A stretch of DNA of 64,000 nt from Bacteroidota bacterium (GTDB taxonomy: Bacteria > Bacteroidota > Bacteroidia > UBA4408): positions 744,001 through 808,000 of the forward strand of contig JADKHO010000002.1 of assembly GCA_016721765.1 (NCBI GenBank), read 5' to 3'. The translations under genes and the position numbers were made by a program. Below, piece by piece: positions 20,001 to 27,483 of the stretch (its first letter is position 1; each line of letters begins with the position of its first letter). The notes under the pieces were generated by a model, which was given only the letters and a program-made list of their open reading frames with translations, was not told the DNA's origin and ran no database searches.

Positions 20001-20642
20001 GTTAATATCGGTTATTACTACATTTTGACCCGTAGTGGTTGGCCCTGTTATAGTAGTTGAAGGGTATTGAGATGTTGCGATACATCCTGTTCCTGAACTG
20101 CTTCCTGTTAAGGTAACAAAATAATCTTCTGTTTCGCCCGATCCAAATGAGGTACATGCATCTGTGGAACCATTTGCAAAGGTGGCAGTTCTTGTTCGAA
20201 CACGCATTCCGGTTATTCCTGTCGATGCTGTATTTGGAATTGTAATAGAAACGCTATTTACTACTCCTACGGTAGAAGCGGTAGTTACCTGAGTCCATTC
20301 ATTGGCATCAAAACTTTGGTTTTGGTCATAATCAATCCAAATAGAAATAATTTGGCTTCCACCGGCATCACTAATATTAAAACTATAGGTGCTCCCTTTT
20401 GTTAGTGTGCAGGTGTGATTACTTAAACTGTTATATAAAATCCAAGAAGTTCCTCCCGGGCTACATGCTGTTGCTGTGGTATTAAGTGTTGTTCCGGTAA
20501 TACTAACTCCGTCAATATATCCAACAGTTCCGGAGTTACAATCTACAGTATGAAGTGCTGTGACAGGTGGTGTGCAATATTGCGCTTGTGAGAAATTTTG
20601 ACAGCCTATTAGTAAGGCAGCTACAAGTAATTTTTTAATCAT
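17067..20642 (-). CDS. Giant secreted repeat protein with GEVED domain and T9SS sorting domain
   Basis: 1191 residues. Signal peptide about 1-20 (ends SQAQ). An N-terminal GEVED-type domain (IWIDYDQNQSFD ... GSGETEDYFVTLTG) is followed by two modules beginning GCIATSQYP and GCISTTMYP with GTYRVHVF, by four FN3-like repeats of about 95 residues (SGGNVTSAGS..VTARGVCY ... TTYHVRAYAT..AGTSYGAD), a unique beta-rich region (about 860-1105) and a T9SS type A tail (NVFPNPFSNELSVRV ... IKISKK). The final ten residues match the neighbouring paralogue closely, so the pair arose by duplication. Function unknown beyond secretion. Confidence 0.82.
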   Translation of the reverse strand: MIKKLLVAALLIGCQNFSQAQYCTPPVTALHTVDCNSGTVGYIDGVSITGTTLNTTATACSPGGTSWILYNSLSNHTCTLTKGSTYSFNISDAGGSQIISIWIDYDQNQSFDANEWTQVTTASTVGVVNSVSITIPNTASTGITGMRVRTRTATFANGSTDACTSFGSGETEDYFVTLTGSSSGTGCIATSQYPSTTITGPTTTGQNVVITDINVNCNYSGEFSVVTLTAGNYTLYSTTSTDIFTITDASNNILFNGVQPFSFTATAGTYRVHVFESSVCTTNSICRGVSITRNGAASTPPTITTTAITAITTTTATSGGNVTSAGSATVTARGVCYSTNANPTTADAILAGGSGTGSFVSNLSGLTAGTTYHVRAYATSTAGTSYGADQSFTTTSSLTGCISTTMYPQTVTAGPTANGQTVTIVTDQYAGEYYEINLVAGAFSAGSSVATDYLTVTTTTNTVIASGVNPVIFSVAAGTYRVHVFKNAACLTEAVSRTTTMTKLGIPTVTTTAATAITASTANSGGNVTNSGTSAVTARGVCYATTANPTIANSTVASGSGAGVFTANLTGLAMGTTYHIRAYATNASGTSYGSDLTFTTSTQALPSVTTTAVTGVTTSTANSGGNVTSIGGSAVTSRGICYATTTNPTLANTVISGGAGAGSFVSNMTGLNPNSTYYVRAYATNTAGTTYGSQVTFVTSNPTPPTVTTAASPLVSFFTATVGGNVTNAGTSAITSRGVCYSTFSSPTIANSFVSTGGSTGAFSVDLLGLSGSTTYHYRAYATNSVGTSYGADLTFTTLDPCVNSTEVYLTNMAFMDLATANATPTYYSTYVVPNAQGLPGLPATLNYNPLNPYNLVNPGLPVRMKVKSYNNKTNGTSVVSGLCKLRTTDPNITILDSTAGLNNVGWHNEAWSTDEFEFQVSYSVFTSYTAYVEVVIVEGANQYYTRCIPIPIRAFTVGQMDVDDDNNPDSNGNNNDLAEPSEIVEFLPYINNSSTFSASYVAGFVMNFDYLSNVAIWDNHIGSSGNVYAQGWWNYSFAQPQPIPAGTNGTLPEYDFVFDYTYPSTYRFDLHLMMAGGFNLLDAPNNITLMRTSTPLTFNANFPTIPPTGINAIATSNEINVFPNPFSNELSVRVKTGLEHAKYTITNPLGSIVASGYLEGTMTSINLEKLAAGLYNLTINGQSSIKISKK

Positions 20643-20678
20643 TTTATTTATTTTGAGTTAGTAGATTTTAAGAAGCTG

Positions 20679-20707
20679 CGAAATTACCAATTTATTTTTA
20701 ATGTCAA
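20679..20707 (-). promoter_or_regulatory. Possible promoter of the 17067-20642 gene
   Basis: On the minus strand a TTG (20707-20705) and TAATTTCG (20686-20679) are 18 bases apart; the -7 box has one mismatch. It lies 36 bases upstream of the ATG. Confidence 0.4.
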
Positions 20708-20788
20708 AAGGTCTAAATCACACTATTTGTAAAGATTTCAGTGCATTTACAATTGTTAAAAAAACATCAATTTACTCTTTTGTCATCA

Positions 20789-20819
20789 TTTGCAAAACCT
20801 TAGTAATTACATATCTTTG
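20789..20819 (+). promoter_or_regulatory. Promoter of the thrS-infC-rpmI-rplT operon
   Basis: TTTG at 20789-20792 and a perfect TATCTTTG at 20812-20819, 19 bases apart, give the full Bacteroidota -33/-7 consensus. The box ends 30 bases before the thrS ATG. Confidence 0.75.
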
Positions 20820-20849
20820 CAAACTTTTTTTAATTTTTACAATTGATTT

Positions 20850-22775
20850 ATGATAAAAATAACTTTGCCTGATGGGGCGGTGCGGGAATATGAGAACGGA
20901 ACAACTGCTATGCAAGTTGCGCTTAGTATTAGTGAAGGCTTAGCAAGAAATGTGCTTGCCGCAAAAGTAAACGGTGCTGTCTGGGATGCTTCACGCCCTA
21001 TTCATGAAGATTCAACTTTAGCTTTATTGACTTGGAATGATGCAGACGGAAAAGCTACCTATTGGCATTCCTCCGCACACATTATGGCGGAAGCCTTAGA
21101 GGCATTGTATCCCGGCACTAAATTCGGAATTGGACCTGCTATTGAAAATGGTTTTTATTACGATATTGATTTAGGTGGCAAAGCCTTTACGGCTGATGAT
21201 TTTAAAAAGATTGAAGATAAAATGCTGGAGTTGGCGCAGCAAAAAAATAAGTTTATTAGAAGCGAAGTTTCTAAAGCCGATGCCATTGTTTATTTCACTG
21301 AAAAGCAAGACGAATATAAATTGGATTTGATAAAAGATTTGGAAGATGGAAGCATCACTTTTTATCAACAAGGAAATTTTACCGATTTATGCCGTGGCCC
21401 GCACATTCCCGATACCGGATTTATTAAGGCCGCAAAGCTTATGAATATTGCAGGTGCCTACTGGCGTGGCGATGAAAAAAATAAAATGCTTACACGTGTG
21501 TATGCCATTACTTTTCCCAAACAAAAAGAGCTTGCGGAATACTTGGTATTACTCGAAGAAGCAAAAAAACGCGACCACCGCAAATTAGGCAAGGAATTAG
21601 AGTTATTTACCTTCTCCGAAAAAGTGGGAATGGGCCTTCCTTTGTGGCTTCCAAAAGGTACTGCCTTGCGCGAACGCTTAGAAAACTTTCTGCGCAAAGC
21701 ACAAGCAAAAGCCGGTTACCAACAAGTAATTACACCGCATATCGGAAATAAAAATTTATACATTACCTCCGGACATTACGAAAAATACGGAGCGGATTCG
21801 TTTCAGCCCATTCACACGCCACGCGAGGATGAAGAGTTTTTTTTAAAACCCATGAATTGCCCGCACCATTGCGAAATTTATAAATCCTCCCCAAAATCCT
21901 ACAAAGATTTGCCGGTTCGATTGGCTGAATTTGGAACGGTGTATCGCTACGAGCAGGCCGGTGAGTTGCATGGTTTAACCCGTGTGAGAGGCTTTACACA
22001 AGATGATGCCCATTTGTTTTGCCGTCCCGACCAAGTAAAAGAAGAGTTTTGTAAGGTGATTGATTTGGTGTTGTATGTGTTTAAAGCTTTGGATTTTCAA
22101 GACTACACTGCTCAAATTTCATTACGTGATCCAAACAATAAAAGCAAATACATTGGAAGCGACGAAAATTGGGCATTGGCCGAAAGTGCCATTATAGAAT
22201 CGGCACAGGAAAAGGGTTTAAAAACCACTGTTGAATTAGGGGAAGCAGCCTTTTATGGTCCAAAATTGGATTTTATGGTAAAAGATGCAATTGGTCGCAA
22301 ATGGCAATTGGGAACTATTCAGGTGGATTACAATTTACCGATTCGTTTTGAATTGGAATATACCGGCAGCGATAACCAAAAACATCGTCCGGTAATGATA
22401 CACCGTGCCCCATTTGGTTCATTGGAGCGTTTTGTGGCTGTTTTGATTGAGCATTGCGCCGGAAAGTTCCCGCTGTGGTTAAGTCCGGAACAAATAGCTG
22501 TGCTTCCGATAAGTGAAAAATACAACGAGGAAGCAAAAAATGTTTTAAATTTGTTAAATAATTACGATATTCGCGGCTTCGTTGACGAAAGGAACGAGAA
22601 AATTGGCAAAAAAATACGGGATACGGAGTTGAAAAAAATTCCGTTCATGTTGTTGATAGGTGAAAAAGAAATTGCTGATAATACCGTTTCTGTAAGGAAA
22701 CAAGGCGAAGGAGATTTAGGAAGTTTTAGTATAGAAGGCTTCGCAGAACTGATGAAAAAGGAACTAGTAAATTAA
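20850..22775 (+). CDS. thrS: Threonine--tRNA ligase
   Basis: 641 residues, the normal bacterial length. An N-terminal TGS domain (about 1-60), the editing-domain HxxxH (HSSAHIM, His73 and His77), class II motif 2 (RLAEFGTVYRYE), the zinc/active-site region MNCPHHCEIY, motif 3 (HRAPFGSLERF) and an anticodon-binding C-terminus are all visible. It charges tRNA-Thr with threonine. It heads the translation operon; infC follows after 110 bases. Confidence 0.97.
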   Translation: MIKITLPDGAVREYENGTTAMQVALSISEGLARNVLAAKVNGAVWDASRPIHEDSTLALLTWNDADGKATYWHSSAHIMAEALEALYPGTKFGIGPAIENGFYYDIDLGGKAFTADDFKKIEDKMLELAQQKNKFIRSEVSKADAIVYFTEKQDEYKLDLIKDLEDGSITFYQQGNFTDLCRGPHIPDTGFIKAAKLMNIAGAYWRGDEKNKMLTRVYAITFPKQKELAEYLVLLEEAKKRDHRKLGKELELFTFSEKVGMGLPLWLPKGTALRERLENFLRKAQAKAGYQQVITPHIGNKNLYITSGHYEKYGADSFQPIHTPREDEEFFLKPMNCPHHCEIYKSSPKSYKDLPVRLAEFGTVYRYEQAGELHGLTRVRGFTQDDAHLFCRPDQVKEEFCKVIDLVLYVFKALDFQDYTAQISLRDPNNKSKYIGSDENWALAESAIIESAQEKGLKTTVELGEAAFYGPKLDFMVKDAIGRKWQLGTIQVDYNLPIRFELEYTGSDNQKHRPVMIHRAPFGSLERFVAVLIEHCAGKFPLWLSPEQIAVLPISEKYNEEAKNVLNLLNNYDIRGFVDERNEKIGKKIRDTELKKIPFMLLIGEKEIADNTVSVRKQGEGDLGSFSIEGFAELMKKELVN

Positions 22776-22870
22776 AATAAAGAAATAAGAAGTATTGAAT
22801 TAGAGATTTGTTGAAGTATAAAAGACAAAATCTCGCATTCAAAAAATCAAAAAGTCAATAACTAAAATTA

Positions 22871-22878
22871 AGGGAGGA
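22871..22878 (+). promoter_or_regulatory. Strong Shine-Dalgarno site of infC
   Basis: AGGGAGGA, 7 bases before the ATA at 22886. Such a site is unusual here, where most genes lack one, and it fixes the non-standard infC start. Confidence 0.7.
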
Positions 22879-22885
22879 CAAGCAT

Positions 22886-23497
22886 ATAGCAACAAAATAC
22901 TACAACCCGAATTTCAAGAAGCCCACTACAGCAGCGGCTCCACGTCCTGATTTCGACAGACGATTCAGTAAGAATCCACGTAAAGCAGAAGACACGCATA
23001 ACATTAACGAACGCATTAGAGCGCGCACCGTTCGTGTGGTTGGTGAAGGAATTGAAACCGGAATTTTTGCTATTGAAAGAGCGCTGGATATTGCGCGTGA
23101 TGCAGGTTTGGACTTGGTTGAAATATCGCCAACAGCAGAACCACCGGTATGTAAGGTTATTGATTATAAGAAATTCTTATACGAACAAAAAAAGAAACAA
23201 AAAGAGATAAAAGCCAAAGCATCGAAGGTAGTTGTAAAGGAAATTCGCTTTGGACCCAATACAGATGAGCACGATTTTAATTTTAAAAAGAATCATGCCG
23301 TAAAATTTTTAGAAGAAGGATCAAAAGTGAAAGCCTTTGTGTTTTTTAAAGGTCGTTCGATTTTGTTTAAAGAACAGGGTGAGATATTATTATTAAAGTT
23401 TGCACAAGAATTAGAAGAGATCGGAAAGGTGGAACAATTACCACTTTTAGAAGGAAAGAAAATGCAAATGATGATTGCGCCGAAAAAAAGTAAATAG
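22886..23497 (+). CDS. infC: Translation initiation factor IF-3, ATA start
   Basis: Read from the ATA at 22886 the protein is 203 residues: a basic N-terminal extension, then the conserved IF3 core beginning HNINERIRARTVRVVGEG, then DLVEISPTAEPPVCKVIDY, a lysine-rich linker helix and the C-terminal domain ending APKKSK. The frame is open back to a TAA at 22859-22861 with no ATG, GTG or TTG between it and 23036; a GTG start there would delete the conserved INERIRA segment. The AGGGAGGA site is correctly spaced for ATA. IF3 disfavours non-standard start codons, so infC genes with such codons are autoregulated in E. coli (AUU); the same logic probably applies. Confidence 0.88.
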   Translation: MATKYYNPNFKKPTTAAAPRPDFDRRFSKNPRKAEDTHNINERIRARTVRVVGEGIETGIFAIERALDIARDAGLDLVEISPTAEPPVCKVIDYKKFLYEQKKKQKEIKAKASKVVVKEIRFGPNTDEHDFNFKKNHAVKFLEEGSKVKAFVFFKGRSILFKEQGEILLLKFAQELEEIGKVEQLPLLEGKKMQMMIAPKKSK

Positions 23498-23576
23498 CTT
23501 ACGAATAAACGATTCGGAACGGATTTACGAAAAATGATTAAAGAGTATACCAATAATTAAATAAATAAAAACAGAG

Positions 23577-23777
23577 ATGCCTAAAATGAAAACCAATTCC
23601 AGTGCAAAGAAGAGATTCTCTATCACCGGATCAGGAAAAATTAAAAGAAAGCATGCTTTTAAAAGTCACATTTTGACCAAAAAAAGCACCAAGAGAAAAA
23701 GAAATTTGTCGAACCCAACATTAGTGAACGATGCCGATTTAGGTGGAGTGAAACGTATGTTGAACATCGGTAAATAA
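23577..23777 (+). CDS. rpmI: 50S ribosomal protein L35
   Basis: 66 residues, MPKMKTNSSAKKRFSITGSG, then a KRKHAFKSHIL segment: the L35 sequence in full, very basic. It lies in the standard infC-rpmI-rplT order. Confidence 0.97.
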   Translation: MPKMKTNSSAKKRFSITGSGKIKRKHAFKSHILTKKSTKRKRNLSNPTLVNDADLGGVKRMLNIGK

Positions 23778-23885
23778 TTTATCCGCTTCTTTTAAGCGCA
23801 GATTAACAAGTAGTACAAACCTGAATTGCAGCTAACAAGATTCTCCAAGACGTGAGAACGCTCCATTCAAAAAAACAAAAACAAA

Positions 23886-24230
23886 ATGCCAAGATCAGTC
23901 AACTCGGTAGCGAGTAAAGCTAGAAGAAAAAAAATCCTCAATCAAACCAAAGGTTATTGGGGTGCCCGTAAAAACGTGTATACGGTTGCAAAAAATACGT
24001 TGGAAAAAGGTTTAACCTACGCTTACCGCGACAGAAAAACCAAGAAAAGGAATTTCCGCGGTTTGTGGATTCAACGTATCAATGCTGGTATTCGCCCCCA
24101 TGGAATGTCGTATTCCGAGTTTATGGGTAAAATACATGCTAAAAATGTGCAGTTAAACCGCAAGGTACTTGCCGATTTAGCAATGAATCATCCGGCAGCT
24201 TTTAAAGCTGTGGTGGATGCAGTGAAATAA
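23886..24230 (+). CDS. rplT: 50S ribosomal protein L20
   Basis: 114 residues beginning MPRSVNSVASKARRKKILNQ, with KGYWGARKN and the conserved LWIQRINAGIR. L20 is an early assembly protein of the 50S subunit. It is the last gene of the operon; a terminator follows. Confidence 0.97.
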   Translation: MPRSVNSVASKARRKKILNQTKGYWGARKNVYTVAKNTLEKGLTYAYRDRKTKKRNFRGLWIQRINAGIRPHGMSYSEFMGKIHAKNVQLNRKVLADLAMNHPAAFKAVVDAVK

Positions 24231-24252
24231 ATTTTATTTGTTTTCAAAAAGT

Positions 24253-24286
24253 AAAAAGACCGGTTCTGAAAAGAGTCGGTCTTTTT
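24253..24286 (+). terminator. Intrinsic terminator after rplT
   Basis: AAAAAGACCG (24253-24262) pairs with CGGTCTTTTT (24277-24286) over 10 bp with a 14-base loop and a T-run, 22 bases after the rplT stop. The 144 bases from here to the next gene hold nothing else I recognise. Confidence 0.85.
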
Positions 24287-24402
24287 ATTTGGAATAAATC
24301 AATTCGTAAATTATACAGTAGCGCAAGTCTCAGCGTTACCTGCAGCCGCTAGGGACATTGCTATCCTTGAACATTGGAAGGCTAAACCAACCGGCAAAAC
24401 TT

Positions 24403-24410
24403 TAACTTTG
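24403..24410 (+). promoter_or_regulatory. Promoter -7 element of the propeller lipoprotein gene
   Basis: TAACTTTG, a perfect TAnnTTTG, 20 bases before the ATG at 24431. Confidence 0.55.
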
Positions 24411-24430
24411 ACAAATACATCAAATAACAA

Positions 24431-25540
24431 ATGACAAAGTATTGCATTCATAAACCAATTTATTCTCTTCTGTTAGTTTTGACTTTTTTGACTTCCTGCA
24501 ACGGGCAAACTTCAACGCATTCAGCGGCAGACAGCAAACCTGAACCAAAATCGATTTCTACAGGACAACCTAAACTTTTAAAAACACAAGGTTCAATTGA
24601 ACAGGATAATGTTCATTGTAGCCTACAGGACAAAGCAGGAAACCTTTGGTTTGGCACTACAGGTGAAGGAGTTTATCGTTATGACGGAAAAATATTTACT
24701 CAATTCACAAAGAAAGATGGTTTAAATTCTAATTGCTTGTATTCCATTTTGGAAGATAAAGAAGGTAACATTTGGTTCGGAACAGAAAACGGTGTTTGTC
24801 GTTACGATGGACAAACCATAACCAATATGCCATTTACAATGATGAACAGCAACAATTTTCACCTTACTAATACATCAAATAATAACACTTTAATTAAAAA
24901 TGAAGTTTGGGGAATGTTACAAGACAAAAGTGGTAAAATTTGGTTTGGTACTACTGAGGGTCTTTATTGTTACGATGGAAAAATATTTAATCGCTTTTTA
25001 GACAATAACAACTTAATTAACAATCAAAAACTTCAACTTAAATGGATACAGTGTATTTTGGAAGATAGTAGTGGAACAATTTGGATGGGGTCTGGACCAA
25101 TCGCAATGGAAGGAGTTATTCGTTACGATGGAAAATCATTAACGAGTGTGAAACCCAATAGTGATGGATGGATTAGATATATGTTAAATGATAAAAATGA
25201 AAATATATGGTTTGGAGGCAGAGGGCACGGAAATTTCATTTACAATGGGAAATATTTTAATAATTTTACTGAGAAGGCAGGAATTGGAAATCCAATATTG
25301 GTAGATACTGCAGGCAATATTTGGTTCAGTGGAGAAGAAAAACTTTCAACCGTTGAAAATGATGGAGGAATATGGTGTTATGATGGAAAAGTATTTAAAA
25401 ACTACAACACAATTGATGGTATGAGTAAATATTTTGTTTGGAGTATGCTTCAAGACAGAAATGGAAATATTTGGATTGGAACAAGAAACACTGGCTTATA
25501 CAAATTTGACGGAAAAACTTTTACCAATTATTCAGAATAG
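24431..25540 (+). CDS. Lipoprotein made of two-component-regulator propeller repeats
   Basis: 369 residues. A lipoprotein signal peptide ends at LTSC (Cys23). The rest is a series of about seven repeats of the Reg_prop type, each with WFGT..G...YDGK.F..F, as in the sensor propellers of hybrid two-component systems such as the SusR/HTCS class. Here the propeller stands alone, without membrane segment, kinase or regulator domain, so it is a surface or periplasmic lipoprotein rather than a sensor kinase. Binding partner unknown. A perfect -7 element precedes it and it appears monocistronic. Confidence 0.8.
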   Translation: MTKYCIHKPIYSLLLVLTFLTSCNGQTSTHSAADSKPEPKSISTGQPKLLKTQGSIEQDNVHCSLQDKAGNLWFGTTGEGVYRYDGKIFTQFTKKDGLNSNCLYSILEDKEGNIWFGTENGVCRYDGQTITNMPFTMMNSNNFHLTNTSNNNTLIKNEVWGMLQDKSGKIWFGTTEGLYCYDGKIFNRFLDNNNLINNQKLQLKWIQCILEDSSGTIWMGSGPIAMEGVIRYDGKSLTSVKPNSDGWIRYMLNDKNENIWFGGRGHGNFIYNGKYFNNFTEKAGIGNPILVDTAGNIWFSGEEKLSTVENDGGIWCYDGKVFKNYNTIDGMSKYFVWSMLQDRNGNIWIGTRNTGLYKFDGKTFTNYSE

Positions 25541-25971
25541 CAAACTTGGACAGCCAATGAATCGGGCAGGAAAAACGGCAGCAGGTTAAAGCACTCAAAA
25601 GAAATGTCGGTTCAATGGATAAATGAAGCATGGTGCTTATTATCAAGTTCATTGCTTTCAACAGTTTAGTGCTTCGAAATCACCAACCTTTTAAACCCAC
25701 TGGCGCATTCTTATAGACATGTGACTAAGAAATAAATCAAGTTTGCAACATAACAAGGATTAATAGAAATGCGAATTTTACCGTTCATTGTTAAAAAAAA
25801 TGAATCGCAAATTATGTTCAATAACCATAAGGAGTTTATTTTATAAGCTATACAACAGAAGGTTAGATTTATGTTTTTACAAGTAGAACATAAAAGCAGA
25901 CTAAAGTCATTTTTCTCCACATCCATAACATATAGTTTTGAAAAAATCATTTTACAACTCACATTATTAGT
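25541..25971. other. 431-base stretch without a convincing gene
   Basis: Low-complexity, AT-rich intergenic DNA. A small hairpin AAGCA-TGG-TGCTT lies at 25626-25638. The only open frame, on the minus strand at 25711-25962, is Cys/Ile/Leu-rich with no recognisable motif and covers the promoter of the next gene, so I do not call it. Confidence 0.5.
25933..25940 (+). promoter_or_regulatory. Promoter -7 element of the SRPBCC gene
   Basis: TAGTTTTG, a perfect TAnnTTTG, 31 bases before the ATG at 25972. Confidence 0.5.
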
Positions 25972-26418
25972 ATGGATTCAGAAAATTATTTCAATAGAAT
26001 TACTGTTCACACCAACTCCCACTTTGCTTTTGATGCGCTAACAAAAAATTTATCGAGTTGGTGGACAAAAGTTGTTGAAGGTGATGCATCCAATAAAGGT
26101 GATACTTTTACTGTTCGCTTTGGAACAAGCTATTTGACTTTAAACGTAGTTGAAAGTATTCCGGAAAAGAAAATTTTGTGGAAATGTACCGATGCTTTTT
26201 TTGATATTCCGTCTATCCGTGATAAAAAGGAACTTGTTGGAAGCCTCATCTCACTTGAAATCCTAGTAGAAAAAGATAAGTCTCAAATTCACTTAACGCA
26301 TTTTGGATTAGATCCCTTTTTAGAATGTTACGATGAGCAAGTAAAAAATTGGCGCCTTTATTTTGAGAAAAGCTTGCAGAGCTATCTCAATACAAAACAA
26401 GGGACTCCTTTTGCTTAA
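25972..26418 (+). CDS. SRPBCC / AHSA1-like domain protein
   Basis: 148 residues with the pattern of the START/Bet v1-like (SRPBCC, AHSA1-type) fold: an N-terminal strand, a helix with AFDALTKNLSSWWTKVVEGD, a run of strands (GDTFTVRF, VVESIPEKKILWKC) and a long C-terminal helix (VKNWRLYFEKSLQSYL). Members bind small hydrophobic ligands or have no known role. Single domain, cytoplasmic. Confidence 0.7.
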   Translation: MDSENYFNRITVHTNSHFAFDALTKNLSSWWTKVVEGDASNKGDTFTVRFGTSYLTLNVVESIPEKKILWKCTDAFFDIPSIRDKKELVGSLISLEILVEKDKSQIHLTHFGLDPFLECYDEQVKNWRLYFEKSLQSYLNTKQGTPFA

Positions 26419-26485
26419 ATTTGCACGTCCAAGCATTTATTAGGGTATGGTGCCTGCAGCCATCTTAGTTGCACTGCTGCCACTC

Positions 26486-26532
26486 CTCCTCGTTTGCAAC
26501 GAGGAGTTTCAAAGTATGCGTTTGGAACGCAT
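26486..26532. repeat. REP element A beside the RAYT gene (inverted)
   Basis: Two adjacent hairpins: CTCCTCGTT/AACGAGGAG (26486-26494 with 26498-26506, 3-base loop) and ATGCGTT/AACGCAT (26516-26522 with 26526-26532). Read on the minus strand it has the same hairpin order as elements B and C, so it flanks the RAYT gene in inverted orientation. Confidence 0.85.
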
Positions 26533-26581
26533 AAAATAAAAAATTCCATTTCAACATATTTCCATATAAATTATCAAATAA

Positions 26582-27130
26582 TTAAAACTTTGTAATCTCA
26601 ACATAACCTCTGCAATCGGCATAATCTCTTGCACTACTAAAAATATAATCTACGGCATTCTCTACAATCATTGCCTTTACAGGGTTGTCGTGAATATAGT
26701 CGGCCTTTTGTTCAATATCAATATAGTCGCCAATTTCAATAGCATGATTATCATCTTTCCATATTTTATAATTGTTTGCCCTGCCAATACGTTTCGCCTC
26801 AAAAGCAAACTTATTAATCATCCATTCTTTGCGGCTCTCACCAATTTCTTGCATCGCTTTGATAAATTGTTTCGAAGTAAACTTTTTAAAATCCCTTAAA
26901 AATTCCGATAAGGTATGGGGCTCATTTACCTTGCAAATTAAATGAATATGGTTGGTCATAATCACATAAGAAAATACAATCAGCCCTTTTTCTTTGCAGC
27001 AATAATTAAGAGAATCAATAACTATATAACTATATTCCTTTCTTGAAAATAGGTCAATCCAATCAACTATGGTTAAGGTTAAGAAATGAATAGAATTTTG
27101 ATCCGTGATTTTATAACTATCACCACTCAT
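26582..27130 (-). CDS. REP-associated tyrosine transposase (RAYT, IS200-like)
   Basis: 182 residues of the Y1/HUH transposase superfamily. The metal-binding HUH motif is in VIMTNHIHLI and the family-typical LRDFKKFTSK and DYIHDNPVKA segments are intact, so no decay is evident. RAYT proteins nick and process REP hairpins and are usually single-copy, domesticated transposases. Here the gene lies between hairpin element A and elements B and C, which are very probably its substrates. Confidence 0.9.
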   Translation of the reverse strand: MSGDSYKITDQNSIHFLTLTIVDWIDLFSRKEYSYIVIDSLNYCCKEKGLIVFSYVIMTNHIHLICKVNEPHTLSEFLRDFKKFTSKQFIKAMQEIGESRKEWMINKFAFEAKRIGRANNYKIWKDDNHAIEIGDYIDIEQKADYIHDNPVKAMIVENAVDYIFSSARDYADCRGYVEITKF

Positions 27131-27162
27131 ATTGAATTTACTTTTTAATTGAATTTGTTGTT

Positions 27163-27215
27163 TTTGCGTTACAAACGCAAATTTTAAGACCTCCTCGTTG
27201 CAAACGAGGAGGAGT
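27163..27215. repeat. REP element B
   Basis: Hairpins TTTGCGTT/AACGCAAA (27163-27170 with 27174-27181) and CCTCCTCGTT/AACGAGGAGG (27190-27199 with 27203-27212). Bases 27165-27215 are identical to 27364-27414 (element C). It lies 33 bases upstream of the RAYT start. Confidence 0.88.
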
Positions 27216-27363
27216 TGCGGTTTTTACTAATTAAAGATTACAGTTGATTCTGGCACAAGATTGATAAAATGATACTTAGTTGTCAATAGGCTAAATGGGT
27301 GATTTTATAAATACTACTCATTTTTTTGATTTTATCCTTTTTTTAATTGAACAAGTTGTTTAA

Positions 27364-27414
27364 TGCGTTACAAACGCAAATTTTAAGACCTCCTCGTTGC
27401 AAACGAGGAGGAGT
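27364..27414. repeat. REP element C, direct repeat of B
   Basis: 51 identical bases to element B, with the same two hairpins (TGCGTT/AACGCA and CCTCCTCGTT/AACGAGGAGG), 148 bases further on. The 27131-27483 interval holds only these elements and AT-rich filler. Confidence 0.88.
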
Positions 27415-27483
27415 GGCAGTTTCGCTGCAATTAAAAAAAAGTTGCAATGCTAGATATATGAAATTTGTTGCCGAATAATCTAA

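Noticed and set aside
14717..20642. Possible CRISPR-like or satellite DNA
   Set aside because: The repeats are coding, about 285 bases long, divergent, and translate to FN3-like units.
22803..22834. GAGATTT/AAATCTC hairpin in the thrS-infC gap
   Set aside because: Weak 7-bp stem with an 18-base loop and no known counterpart; could be chance in AT-rich DNA.
23036..23497. GTG at 23036 as start of infC
   Set aside because: It removes the conserved IF3 N-terminal segment; ATA at 22886 with AGGGAGGA upstream fits better.
25711..25962. Minus-strand 83-codon frame
   Set aside because: No motif, biased composition, and it covers the promoter of the SRPBCC gene.
27001..27130. RAYT judged inactive for lack of Tyr in FKKFTSK
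   Set aside because: Related active family members have Phe there; the DYIHDNPVKA region with its Tyr is intact.
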